A stretch of DNA of 64,000 bases from Pegea sp. RAD2-039 (Eukaryota; Chordata; Thaliacea; Salpida; Salpidae). The notes under the pieces are model-generated. The model saw nothing but the letters and a program-made list of their open reading frames with translations. It had not been told where the DNA came from and made no database searches. The position numbers were made by a program, and so were the translations under genes. The DNA is taken from positions 186,001 to 250,000 of the forward strand of contig JAQGEQ010000165.1 of assembly GCA_034620365.1 (NCBI GenBank), given 5' to 3'. Shown piece by piece: positions 24,543 through 36,713 of the stretch. Each line of letters starts with the position of its first letter. Position 1 is the first letter of the stretch.

Positions 24543-26203
24543 GAATTTTAATTTTTCGTCGATAAACACATGTTATCGTATTTCTATGTATTATTGATAA
24601 GAAATAAGTGGATTGTAGCTGTTGAAAACTACCAAAGAAAGGTTTTGTAATTAGCCCAAATTTATTGAGTTTAAAGTTTTATTGTATACTTTTGTTGTTG
24701 AAAACTTGTCTCACATTTCTTCAATTATAAGATGACTAATTATTCAATTCAACTTCAAATATTCTTATTTATTTACTGAAGTAAAAATGAGCCGAATATT
24801 AAAGAGAAATTTCTGTTTATCAGTAAAAACTTTAACGGATTTTTATACATTTTTAATAGTTTTTACGTTTTAAGAAAAAAATTATATATTAAAAGAATAA
24901 ATTGAATTTAAGAAAGCAAATGACGTCTTTATTGTTCTTCAAAACTCCTAGAACGCCTCAACAATAAAATTTAAAAGTTTTCAACTAACTTTTACAAACA
25001 AATATAATATAGAGAACAGCTTTGCTCTTTTATAAACAACAGAAAGCACAAGACTTAGAAAGTTATAGAAATTTTTCCTTGAGTTGCTTTGTTTGTTGAG
25101 AAGCTTTATTAGCAATCGTCTCAACAATCTAATTATTCCTTTTCTTCTATGGTAAGTCTGGATGTCGCTGATATTACAAATTAGAGCTTGCATCACCTTA
25201 TCTGATAGACATAGCTTTAAAATTGTAATTTATAAAACAATAAAGTTTTGGTACAAAATGTATATCTAATTTTTGTAGTATAAACAAAATTCACATAAGA
25301 TAAGTATTTTAAAATTGAATTAAGTTTTAAAATATTACAATAAAAGAAATTAGTTTGAAATCGAAAAACTTTAGACAATTAATTTAATTATATTTTTCAT
25401 AAGACTATTTTGTTAGTTTTTAAACCATAACTGAATTTGGTATTAAAGTTGTTGCTAAGTGATATCTTTTGCCAAAATTTTATTTTTACTTTTATTATTA
25501 TTACTAATAAAATTATAAAATAAATATTTAAATTATTTTTTTTTAAGATAGCGATTGGTTGTTTTAAAACTCAACTTACTAAAGAGAATTATTATGATTT
25601 CTTTATAATTTCTTTTAATGTTTTTGTTTATAATCATTTAAAACTTAAAATCTTTTTAAAATTTACTTTGAACTTTTAAAAATAAATATTATTAAATGAA
25701 ATTTTCTTGAATAAAACTAGAATTTATTTGCTAAATGATATAATAATTAGAAAAGAATATTTTCGAAAAATAACTTTTAAAATTTAAATATTTTAAAGAA
25801 ATTTCAAAAGATTGTTAAAGTATAAAAAATACTTTGATTTTATAAAAAATCCTATTATTGAGTAAATGTGATTAATTATCAATTATATTACTAAAAAAAA
25901 AACTATAAAAATGTAAAATAATTATATCAAGAAGTAATCTAGTAAAAATTTTTTATTTGAAAAATTCACAAAAATAGTTTTTAAATACTTATTTGACATC
26001 AATCTAGTTAATTCTTTCCAGATGACTTAGAGGATAATTTTTAATTTGATAAAATAAGACCTCCTATAATATGATGAAAACAGAGATATTACATTTGGTC
26101 AGTAAATTCCTAAAAATTACAAATACTTCTAAAGATAGAAAATGAGTGAACATTTTTTAACTAATTCATACAGACCGATCCAGTTTTTGTTACTCCAAGG
26201 TTT
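24543..26203. other. spacer between tail cassettes A and B
   Basis: AT-rich copy of the unit 3' spacer; nothing coding is supported. The weak acceptor context of cassette B lies at its right end, with CAGACC replacing the CAGACAG of cassette A, so only the first AG remains. Confidence 0.5.
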
Positions 26204-26487
26204 ATGCCTCTTATGAATGAGACAGAATTACCTCAGAATGTAACCACACGAAGAACAACACTTCTAGAAGAACCAATAACATATGTAATAATTTCTGCCG
26301 GTATTGTTCTTTTAATAAGTAAGTTAGATAATATCTACATAAAATAATTCAAGTTGATGTTCTTCTTGTAGTTGTTGTTATCGCTGTCTTGAATATTTTC
26401 TACCGATTCAGAAAAAAAGTAAAAAAACCGGCAAGTTTTTCTGCTAGTAAAGAAGCTACACAAGCTGAAGAGCCTTCAGTAATCTGA
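26204..26487 (+). CDS. transmembrane/tail cassette B (second copy)
   Basis: Exons 26204..26318 and 26372..26487 encode the same 76-residue helix-plus-tail as cassette A. Both exons are intact. The alternative acceptor AG seen at 24232 is changed to CG here, so only a phase-0 entry from the AG just upstream would keep the frame if it were used as an internal exon. It is probably a by-product of the tandem duplication; expression is unknown. Confidence 0.35.
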
Positions 26488-28332
26488 GAATTTTAATTTT
26501 TCGTCGAAAAACAAATGTTATCGTATTTCTATGTATTATTGATAAGAAATAAGTGGATTGTAGCTGTTGAAAACTACCAAAGAAAGGATTTGTAATTAGC
26601 CCAAATTTATTGAGTCTAAAGTTTTATTGTATACTTTTGTTGTTGAAAACTTGTCTCACATTTCTTCAATTATAAGATGACTAATTATTCAATTCAACTT
26701 TGATGATTTACTCTTCAATTATTCAAAACTCTAATTTTAGTTTTATCTGAAGTATTTTGTGACTCGTTATTCACATTTATATAATTTTTAAATTTAACAA
26801 AAACATAATTCAAATTATTTATTGCAATTCCTACATATGTTTGATAAGTTGGAAATCTAAGATTGTGATCTTATCACATCTTCCATTTGTTCTGCTTTTA
26901 TCATAAAGAAGATTTCTATAATTACAATGTTTGAGAACTCAATTAATATAAATTTGTAAAAGATTCTAAAATCGATGATTTTTAAAACTCAGAAATCTTT
27001 GTGATTATTCACTATCATCCTAAACTTTAAGGAGATATTTCTTAATTTTATTTAAACTTTCTCAATATTCTGTCTCAAAAGACTTTGGCATTTTCATCTT
27101 TAATATCTAAAAATAGTCTTACTACTTGTTCAGAGCAACTGTTGAACATTCTTAAAACCAGAATTATCAAGACAATTGAATTTTTATCCAACATATCTTC
27201 GTCTCAAGAGTTCAACTCTTCCATATGAAATCCTAACCTGAAAAAATATTCAAGAACTGGCATCAGTTGAAAATCCTGTATTGATGGTTTCTCACATAAA
27301 TTTAAAGATTTTTCTTATATATACATATATCCTCAGAGGTGTGTAGTTAAAATTAACCTAATTAGAATTATTTGGAACGCCTATTGAACTAATAGCTGTT
27401 TGGAATCTCTTAGTTGTCTCTACTATTACAATAAATTCTGTTATAGCTTTTAAAATTGAGTTTAAAAAGTATGATTTTAGTAATTTTGTTGACAAGTTGT
27501 ATAATCTACGTAATTTTTTCTTTCCTTTTTTAAAATTAAACTATTCTTATGCTATCACTGTTATCATTTATTAATTTTAATAATTTGGAAGTATTAGAAA
27601 CCTTTTTTATATTTTCTTATGTTATAAGAGCTGTATGATATGCTATCTGCAGTCATTCCTTATGACAAAATTTATCTTTAATATATAAAGCTAAACAAGT
27701 TTTTTTTTGAAATAAAGTACTGATAATATAAGTAGCAAAAAAATAAAACCCAATATTTTAGATTAGGTTTATACTATAGTACATAATACTTTATTCATTT
27801 GTTCCAAGTGTTTTCAGTATTTTTATGTTTAATCATTACCAGGAAAAGGATAAGTTGAAATAGTAATGTGTCATAGCGTTGTATAAATAGATTAATTAAA
27901 TCGATTGTATTAAAAAAGTCCCTAACCTACTTTATATCTGTTGCTAAGTAACAACATTAGTAGATAAAAACAACTTTTAAAGAACTTAGATAGTTTAGAT
28001 AGATAACAATAACTAATAATGATTATTAATTAATTAGATTCATACTCTACTTTAAACTTCCGACTAAATTATAATTTGTAAATCTTTTTAAAATGAAAAA
28101 TTACCTGTTAATAGATTAAAAAAATTAGTAAAAAGTATTCTAATAATTTTAGTTTATTAAAATTTAATTTTATATAAAAGTTGATAAAATTGTTAGAGAT
28201 TTAAGTTTGTAAAATAAACTTAAGTTTTGAAAAGTTAATCGAAGCAAATTTAGTTTTTGCAGATTTGTATTTCTAAGTTTTTTTATTAATTGTTTATTGT
28301 CAATGAATTCAATGTTTACTACTTTTAATAAA
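26488..28332. other. intergenic sequence after the array
   Basis: The array ends at 26700. The remainder is unique AT-rich DNA with no supported exon up to the next signal-peptide exon. Confidence 0.55.
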
Positions 28333-30557
28333 ATGGAATTTTATTTTCATCTATTTATTTTTTCGGTATGTTGTTTGATTTTCATAAAATGGTTTACATT
28401 AAAACATAACTGTTTTAACTACTGGTATTTTTAAATTAAAAATTTGAACATGGGGAACGCTTTTACTAAAAATAAAGTATTTATTATTTTCACAACTATA
28501 ATAAATCCACTGATTTGTGGTTGCTTCAGAAGATATGGGAATAAACCTCAAGCAGAAAATATAAAATTTGTTGACCTGTATGTCACTGTCCAAGGTCACT
28601 AGGCAATAGATCGAAAGAACGAGGGTTGTTCAATATTCGCTGCTCTTCACTAAGATCAAATCCCAGCCACAGTCAACTTCCTTACACTAACTAGTTTTGT
28701 CCTATTAATATTTTTGTTTCTTTTAAAGTTTATATTTATACAAATCTTTTTTTTCAGATGTTTTTAACAAAGTTTAAAGTCATAGACGGTGAGTAATTTT
28801 TTAATTAGAATAATTTTTTTGCATTTTAAAGCATTTCTTTATAATAAATCTAATATTTTTTTATTAAATGATTTATTTTTTTAGTGAAAACATACTGATT
28901 GATTGCTTTTGCTTACAGCTGCAATCAATTTAGATTTTGAGACATTTAAGATAAGTGAATCTCCAGAAGGGATTACTTTTAGAGAAACAACAGCTTTGGT
29001 AAGCTGTTTAAAGTATTTAATATTCTAATGGATATGTTAATTCTACAAATTATTTATTATGATTTAAATATTATTGTATAACAAACTATATAATAGTATC
29101 AATAGCTAAAGCGAAAAACCAACATGAAGTTTTGATGTTTTAATGACTTTGAAACTATTTCTAACTTCTTTTCTAATAATCTTTCTAACTTTCACTGTTT
29201 AATGCCACATGCAACCTCTGCATTCTAACCAAGACCTTGCTGTCATAAAATATTTTCATCTCTCATAATATAATATAAGATTAATACAGAAACACTGTAG
29301 AGGTGTTGATAAAATGCAGATTATGAATAAAAGTTTGATGAAATAGAAGAAGAAAGTGAGGAAATGTAACTTGCTAGCGAAACTACTTACATCTTGTCTC
29401 TTTTAAGAGATAGTTTTTGATGGAGTATGGATTAGATTAATTTTTAAAGGAAGTATTTAAAGATGCAATGTTAAAATTCTATTTAAAGATATTTCTAACA
29501 TTTGTAATCATGTATTAAAAAAATATTTGCTTATTTTTAGGAAGTAACACCAAAAAACCCAAATTCAGTAAAATGCTCTATGGAAGGGTCAGGTGTGGAT
29601 AGTGGCGTGTTTGAATTGTTAGATAACAAAGGAACATGGAAAATACAGTGGAAGAAGCCTGTTGATCGAGAAGAAACGCCTCGTTTCTTGTTATTGATAG
29701 CATGTACAGATGCTAAAGGCAAAATTGTCGAAGGACCCGCAGAAATATCGGTTATAGTTGAAGATATCAACGATAATACACCGAAGTTTAAAGACGAGTC
29801 GTTGACCGTCTTTTTAGATAAAGACTCGCCCATAGGTAAACATTTTATACTTATTTGTGCCAAATATTGTTTATTTTATTTAGCTTGGACTAGATATCGA
29901 CAATTGCTGGTTATAGTGGTCTAAAAATTAATTGACTTTTCTAATCTAAAAATGTATTTCAGGAACAAATTTTCATCAAATTATAGCGACTGATGCAGAT
30001 TCCTTAGTAAACTCTTTCGGGCTTGCCCAAGTTTATAAGGTAGTAGGGTCTGAAGAGCCTGCTGGAGAACGCTTTAAAGTTTTCCTGAATGGAAGCATAC
30101 AGCTTCTTGAATATGTTAATATGACAGAAAAGCTTGTTGTCACTTTTCAAGTATATGCACGCGACATGGAACTGAGTCCTTGTAAGAAATCATTCATTTC
30201 TTTAATTTGAATTTAATTAAAAGATTTATATTAGATGGAAAACAGAGCGAAACGGTTGTTGTGACTGTCGAAATTGGAATTCCCCCAAAAGGTCTAAGCC
30301 TAGTTGTGATTGCAGCTATTTTCTGTATAGTTTTAGCCAGTAAGCTTCTATTTTTGTAAATTGCAGTTTGCTGTGAATTTTATTACTTTACAGTTGCTGC
30401 AATCATTGGAGCGATTGTAGCAAATAAAATGCGTAAAGGTCAACAACAAAATAGAAAGACTAAGAAAGAAAATTCGAAGAGAAAAAAAACTAAAAAGCCA
30501 ACCAAACCTAATGACGCTAAAAGTAGAGACAAAATATCAGAGAAAATCGATGTTTAA
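28333..30557 (+). CDS. mini-cadherin 4: diverged two-EC cadherin with long polybasic tail
   Basis: Exons 28333..28365, 28758..28788, 28919..28998, 29541..29835, 29963..30181, 30235..30339 and 30394..30557 give 308 aa. Exon sizes and phases mirror copies 1-3: 33 and 31 nt for the signal region, then about 80, about 295 and exactly 219 nt. EC1 keeps PVDREE and DINDNTP, so unlike copies 1-3 the DRE calcium motif is present. EC2 has GTNFHQIIATDADS and FQVYARDME. It passes from EC2 through GIPPKGLS into one helix (about 240-263). The tail of about 45 residues is very Lys-rich (KKENSKRKKTKKPTKP) with no catenin-binding motif. The N-terminal Trp of classical cadherins is absent. It is the oldest member of the small family by divergence, sitting between the array and the full cadherin. 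Confidence 0.82.
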
Positions 30558-33085
30558 GAAATGTTGCTGATATATTTGAGTAATTATTATTTTTCTAAAT
30601 TTGTATCGATTTAAAAAAGCTAAGCAATTGAAACCCACAAACTTGATTTAATAAAATCATTTTAAAATTAGTGTCAAGCTATTTTTGCAATGGAACTAAA
30701 CGCTGAGTCTTTTTATTTTATCAAAATATTAAATGGTAGCTGCCAGTTACAAATTCAACAGATAATGGAAAAGGTCTTAGGAATCACAATTTGCATCAAA
30801 TCTTTTAAAAATGTCATAGATTTTGATGTAGAAAAATATACTAACAAAAAATCTGTTACTTCACTGGATGTTCTTAAAGTTGTTTAATTTTTAGGGAAGA
30901 ACCTCTGAGGACGTTTAAGAGGTTGCGATCTTTAAAGTTAAGATGACAGAAAAAAGGTGTTGATATTGCTAGGATTTTGTTGGACCAATTCGGCCGCGAA
31001 CGGCCAAGCATATATGTGCCAGGGCAGAAATTATGGAGATTATTTTATTCCCTGCTTCTACCTCATATTCATTTTTATCAAATGTAAATCAGACAAACAA
31101 TTTGTCGACTAATGATTGAGCAATTATATAGTTTTTAAAGAAAAACATACAACCACAATCACAGACTTAATTAAACTTCAATTAATTGAAAAGTTTTCAG
31201 ACAATAGAATATAATCGAGAATATATTTTTAATTAGAACATAAGTTACCTACATAAAAATGTTTTGTAAGTCATCACTGCTATCAACATAGGTTCTTTGT
31301 AGAAAACACAAATTTGTATTAAGCTTCTATTCAAACATAATATTTGTACTTTGAAATAAAAATAATTAGATTTATACCAATCACTAGTATCACATTTTAA
31401 AGTTTAAAATAAAAAGTTATTTCGTTAAAGAGGCCTCTAAGTATAACCTTCAACAAACATTAAAATTTCTTTTTCAGTTTGCTTTCCACTTGTAGTAATC
31501 AATGAGTTATTATTTAAATAACATAGAAGATATTATTTCAAATGATTTTCTTTACATAACTTTGCCACATGGCTAAAAAATTATAGATAAAAATATCAAT
31601 CGTAGTTCATAGTCTGTTATTGTAGCATAAAATTCAATCTTTTCCAATACTAATCAATTTGTTCGGTTATAAGAAGTTATTTTTGGTTCTCAGCTAATTT
31701 CTGGGCAATGATTTTATCATTAAATTATTTTTTTCTGATTTTATTTAAAGATTAGATGAACAAGGTACTTCTGATTTCAAAAAAATGAAAATTTGTTTGC
31801 CAAATACAAAACTTAAGTTTATGTTAGATAATCGTCACTATTTATTAAATAATTACTTGTATCTTGACAATTTCCTCATTTATTCTTAATGATTTAAATA
31901 TTTTCTAAGTTTCTTTTTATTATTGTTAATATAAACAGTTTGTTGCAAATATTCTACCAATTTTACAATTTACGTAACAAATATTTACAATCAATATTTT
32001 TAACTTTTACATAATACAATTTTTGCAAGTGAGCAATTTTTTGATTTAAAAAATTTTTGCTTAAAAGCTATTACAAAATAATTTTGCTGAGTGCATATTA
32101 ATTTTACAAAAGTAAAATTTGTGCCGAAAAACTTTTTTAAAAATATAACTTGTAGCACTGTATTTGGAAATACATTTTCTCATTATCATCACAGGGTACA
32201 CCCACAGATCAACTGAAAGTTTGCAGAACTTAGTAGTTTTTCGCGTTTTCTTGTTTAGAATTTAATTGTGTGAAAATATTGTCAGATTTAAATTTGTTTA
32301 ATTAATTTAATTTTTTAGTTTAGAATTTCTTTAAATAATTTTTGTCACATGTTGTAATATGCAAATTTTTTACCGATTTTAAAGTTTTATGCCAATTCTG
32401 AAGCAAAAAATATTTTTAGCGTTTTTGTTTCTTCTCTTAATTCTGTAAATAATTCTTATATAAAGACATAAATAGTTTAAAAAAAAAGCTTATTTTGTTG
32501 ACTAAATTATTTTATTAAAGCTTATTATTGCTTGTAATATATTACATAAATATTATAATTGTGAAATTATTTGGAAATGTATTTTATAAAAATTGCAAAG
32601 AAATCCTTTTTTTTCAGTCATATATTTTAGTAATTTTAAATTTGTTTTGGCTGCAAAATAAAACAGTTTGAAAAATAAGTTATTGTTTAGTTTAAACTAA
32701 ACAAAGTTCAACTATATAACAGCAGTTTTTTTGGATATTAGTTTATTTAATGCAGACAATTTTACTGACACTATTACAAAGTTTTATTGATATTAATAAA
32801 ATATTTATTCAAAATTTATTTAAGTTAAGTTTAAGTAGTTTAGGTTTAAGTATAAGACTAAAAATAGCTTTTTTATTGATATTTTATTATACCGAGTGAT
32901 TAATAAATATTTATATAATTTTTGATATTTAAGTTTATTATAAGTATATTTATATATTTTACAAATATATAATGCTTTAAGATTTGATGTAAATAAGTTT
33001 TTTAAAAGCTTTTATTCTTTTTAGATAATTTTTTTTTAATTTGTATATTTATCAAATATTTGAAACTGAAACATCTCTTGATACA
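30558..33085. other. intergenic region between mini-cadherin 4 and classical cadherin
   Basis: AT-rich with no supported exon. A small GC-rich patch near 30985-31025 contains a perfect inverted repeat (GGCCG, loop CGAA, CGGCC at 30992-31005). The region would hold the cadherin promoter, but no motif is convincing. Confidence 0.5.
30650..30655 (+). promoter_or_regulatory. candidate poly(A) signal of mini-cadherin 4
   Basis: AATAAA 93 bases after the stop codon, the first match downstream. Confidence 0.6.
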
Positions 33086-36000
33086 ATGAAGATTCATCTG
33101 TTGTTTATTTTTGCTTTATTGGTAAACCACAAATTCTTTATTAATCTTTATATATAAATATATTTTATAATAATAATATTATTATTATTTATATAAAAGT
33201 TTTTAAAACTAAAGATTTGATTTTTTTAACTTATTTCCTGAATCTTTTTAAATATTTAAATTTATATTTTAAGATCTGTTTTTATATTCAGATTTCTGTT
33301 GGAGTTGAAGGAAAGAAAGGTTTGTGAAAATATCAATTTAATTATTTTGTAACTTCAAAATTCAGTAGATTTCACTAATAAATATTTCGTGAGTAGTAGT
33401 AGCCTATTATGAGATTTCCTGTTTTTAGGTCGGCGTATGAAAAGGTCTTGGAGTTATCCCATGACCATGATACAAGAAAATATTGAAGGTGTCAGTTTCT
33501 CTCCACAAAAGATCAAACAGGTTTGAAACCAGCAGAAGTTTTGTGAAATCGATTACGTAAAATTGATATTTTGTAGCCGGTCACTTCCACACTGAAGGAA
33601 AAAGTTGCTCGATATGAGCTAAGTGGTGCTGGTGTAGATGATGGTACATTTTCAATTGAAACCGTCAATAGAGAAGGCCAAATCTGGCAAAACAAACCAG
33701 TTGACCGAGAAAAAGTTGCCAAATATGATTTTCTGTTATATGCTTACGATGCAAATGACCAATTAGTTGAAGAAGTTTTAAACTTTGCAATTGGGATTAC
33801 AGATGCAAATGATAATCGACCTGTATTTGATAAGAAATCTTTGTTTGGTGAAGTATTTGAAGATACTAATATCGGTATTTGAAGTAAACAAACGACAAGT
33901 TGGTTTCTAAATACGAAATTACAGGAACAAGTTTTCATAAACTTCTAGCAACTGATGCTGATTCCTCTTATAATTCCTACAACGTTGTCCGTTTCTACAA
34001 AGTCGTCAACTCAGAACGCCCAGCAGGAAATCGTTTCGAAGTCCTCGAAGATGGAACTATAAAACTGATTGGCAGTTTGGACCGAGAAAAAGACCCTCAA
34101 ATAACTTTTCAAGTTTTCGCCAAAGATATGGAAGGATCGTCAAGTAAGCTTCAAAAAAATCGATTCGGAAAAGTTAAAAGTATTTTTTTATCAGGTGGGT
34201 TACAAACCAATCCAGTCGAGGTCACTATTGATGTCATTGACTCTAATGACCACGCCCCTGTATTTTTAAATGATAATTTTGTGGCTACAATTGGTGAATC
34301 TGAACCAATTAATCACAAATTCTTCACAATAAGAACAAGTGATGAAGATGAAGGAGCAAATAGTGAGGTAAATCCCAACAGATTTCCAAACATGAAATAT
34401 GAGAATAAATAATTAAATTGTTTCCAGGTTTTTATCAAAATTGAGAGTGGAAACACTAAAGATAGATTTGGAGTAATTTCAATTCCTAATTCGTCTGGGG
34501 AAAGTACAGCGCAGTTGGTTGTGTTGAAAGAACTCGACTTTGAAACCCAACCGAAGCGCTACAAGTTGAGTTTGGTCGCGTACAACAAAAACGCTGAGAA
34601 CAACGATGACCCGCGATATGAGGTCAGTTTGATTGACAGGTCGTGGATTTATCTGAACTTTTTCATTTGAAGAGTAAACAAGAAGTGGTAATTAACATTG
34701 AAGATCAAAATGAACCTCCAGTTTTTACTTCTTCTTCTTATAATGATGAAGTTTATGAAAATCTCCCAAACACTCAAGCTATTGAGAAAGTACACGCAAC
34801 AGATATGGACTTTGATGGGCAGAAAGTGACGTGAGTTGGTTTGTTGATGAAAGGAATTGTGTGAACAATTATTTGTTTTTTAGTTATTCAATTGATAATA
34901 AAGAAGGTTGGTTTAAAATCAATCCTGAAACTGGTGAAATACAAACAATTGGTTCATTGGATCGTGAACATCCAATTGTCAACCAGATCACCAGCATCTA
35001 TGAATTGAAAATAAGAGCTACTGACCCAGGTGAACATCAACATCATTTCACAAACTCTTTTTAATCTTCATCATCTGCAGATGGCCTTTTCGCCATTGTT
35101 CCTTATTACATCAAAATCCTCGACAAAAACGATTTTGCGCCAAGGAACAAGTCGAGGTGGACAACAACTATTTGCAAAGAACATTTTGATGAAAGTAAAC
35201 GAAACATCACTAGGATCACAGCTGAAGATTTAGATACCCCTGAAAATGGCGCTCCTTTTATTTTCAAGATGGTAGATAACTCTGATTTTGAGTTAGATCC
35301 AGGTAAGGTGGATTTATGTTGGTGAGATGATTCATAAAATCTCTGTTTAGTGAGCGATGACTCCGCGCTTGTCTTCACTTTCAAAAACAACTTCGATATC
35401 AGCGAGAAAACGGTTTTTGAAGAAGTCATCACAATCGTTGATTCGCCACAAACAAGCGAAAATGCGCAGACAGGCACAGCAACTTTGACCATCACAATCT
35501 GCAGGTAACTTTTATTGTAACCTCCATAAAACTACAACATCAGCAATTTACAACAAGTAATTAGCAAGAGATTTATTTGATGTACGATTAGATGCGAGAA
35601 AGGTATATGCGCAGCGGCGGCAAGCCTTCCTTCTGGTTTTGATTTTATTATTTTAATTGTCGTTTTGGTCGGAACCCTTATTATCATCAGTGAGTCGCCA
35701 AGGCCAGCCACTAACTGAAGCCAACACTAATCACTCCCTACCCTCCCTACCTTCTAAACGATTTGTTGTGCATGATAATTACTGCATGTGTTGCTACCAC
35801 CAATTCGCATGAATTAATTCAAAAGCTTTTATCTAGCTGTGAAAATGGAATTCCAAATTGTGGAGCTCAAGTTCTTGCTTACGGCGCAAATTCATCGATT
35901 TCAATAATTATTGGTGTTGTTGTAGCTTTTGCTATCCTATTAAGTAAGTTTAACTTTCATCTATTTGACCTTCAGTAATTCAATCTGCTGATGTTGTTGC

Positions 36001-36713
36001 TGTTGATCAAGTTTCAGAGACGGTTTAATTGAAGCTTTCTACTTCGCTGGCTCGCATACTAACCACTAATTTATTAAATAAATTTTCACATCAATTTCCA
36101 GATCTTTAGATCTAACTTCATGATTTTTTAGTCATCATCTTAGCTGCTATGTCCTATCAACGTCGACGAACAGCTGACATCCAGAAACAGGTCCTTCTGT
36201 TTGATGAAGATGACGTCCGAGAAAACCTTCAACCATACCATGACGAAGGTGGTGGTGAAGAAGATAACGTAAGGAAGTATCTTGTTTGTAAATCAATCGA
36301 CTTAAACGTCAAATGTGAAGGATCTTTATGATATAAACGCTCTGCAACCTCTTGAACCCGGAATGCCAACAAGAATCGATGAAAAACCTCTTCTGGGAGA
36401 ACCACAAGCTCGAATTCCATTGGCTTCAAATGTTGAAGATTACATCAACAATGTACCTCCAAGTCTTCATCATCAAATCTTCTCTAATCTTCATCTTTAA
36501 CAGGCCAAAAAAATCATCGACAACGACCCAACTGCCCCACCTTTCGACTCCTTGCTCGTATTTGACTATGAAGGACAAGGTTCTGATGCTGGTTCTCTCA
36601 GCTCCATAAATTCTGGAACTACTGACGGTTCCCAGAACTACGATTATCTCAAAGACTGGGGTCCTCGTTTTAGCAAGATTGCAGATGCTTATGGAGGCGA
36701 TGAAAGTGATTAA
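33086..36713 (+). CDS. CDH (classical): classical cadherin, five EC repeats, catenin-binding tail
   Basis: Fifteen exons: 33086..33121, 33292..33319, 33429..33520, 33577..33874, 33925..34143, 34195..34367, 34428..34622, 34673..34830, 34884..35029, 35081..35302, 35351..35504, 35592..35689, 36132..36268, 36321..36452, 36504..36713; 765 aa. Signal peptide about 1-20, then RRMKR at 23-27 and Ser-Trp, so Trp is residue 2 after a furin-like cut, as needed for strand swapping. The prodomain is virtually absent. EC1-EC4 end in DANDNRP, DSNDHAP, EDQNEPP and DKNDFAP; EC5 ends in Cys-rich TICRCEKG. The helix (about 587-612) is followed by DVREN and DEGGGEED (p120 site), then from 697 [13 protein letters not shown] to [15 protein letters not shown] (beta-catenin site). 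It mediates calcium-dependent cell adhesion at adherens junctions. There are no EGF or laminin-G modules. Exon 12 has an alternative at 35837. Confidence 0.93.
35837..35943 (+). CDS. alternative membrane-proximal/transmembrane exon of the classical cadherin
   Basis: Flanked by TCTAG and GTAAGT, this 107-nt stretch enters in phase 2 and leaves in phase 1, exactly like exon 35592..35689 (98 nt). It starts with CENGIPNC where the other has CEKGICA, then gives a second hydrophobic helix ([14 protein letters not shown]). Including both exons would break the frame, so they are probably mutually exclusive. The alternative isoform would be 768 aa. The two look like a tandem exon duplication; the extra Cys and the longer juxtamembrane linker differ. 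Confidence 0.7.

Larger units (their letters stand above)
24374..26700 (+). repeat. 1.95-kb tandem duplication of the tail cassette and 3' region
   Basis: The stop codons of the two tail exons (24540-24542 and 26485-26487) lie 1945 bp apart, and the sequence between them is near-identical to the 3' spacers of units 1-3. Homology to the array ends abruptly at 26700, where other units continue with CAAATATTC. Confidence 0.8.

Noticed and set aside
28560..28690. GC-richer patch in intron 1 of mini-cadherin 4 with a GATCAAATCCCAGCC segment like a tRNA T arm
   Set aside because: No matching A box, no cloverleaf, and no similarity to the two SINE copies beyond short chance words.
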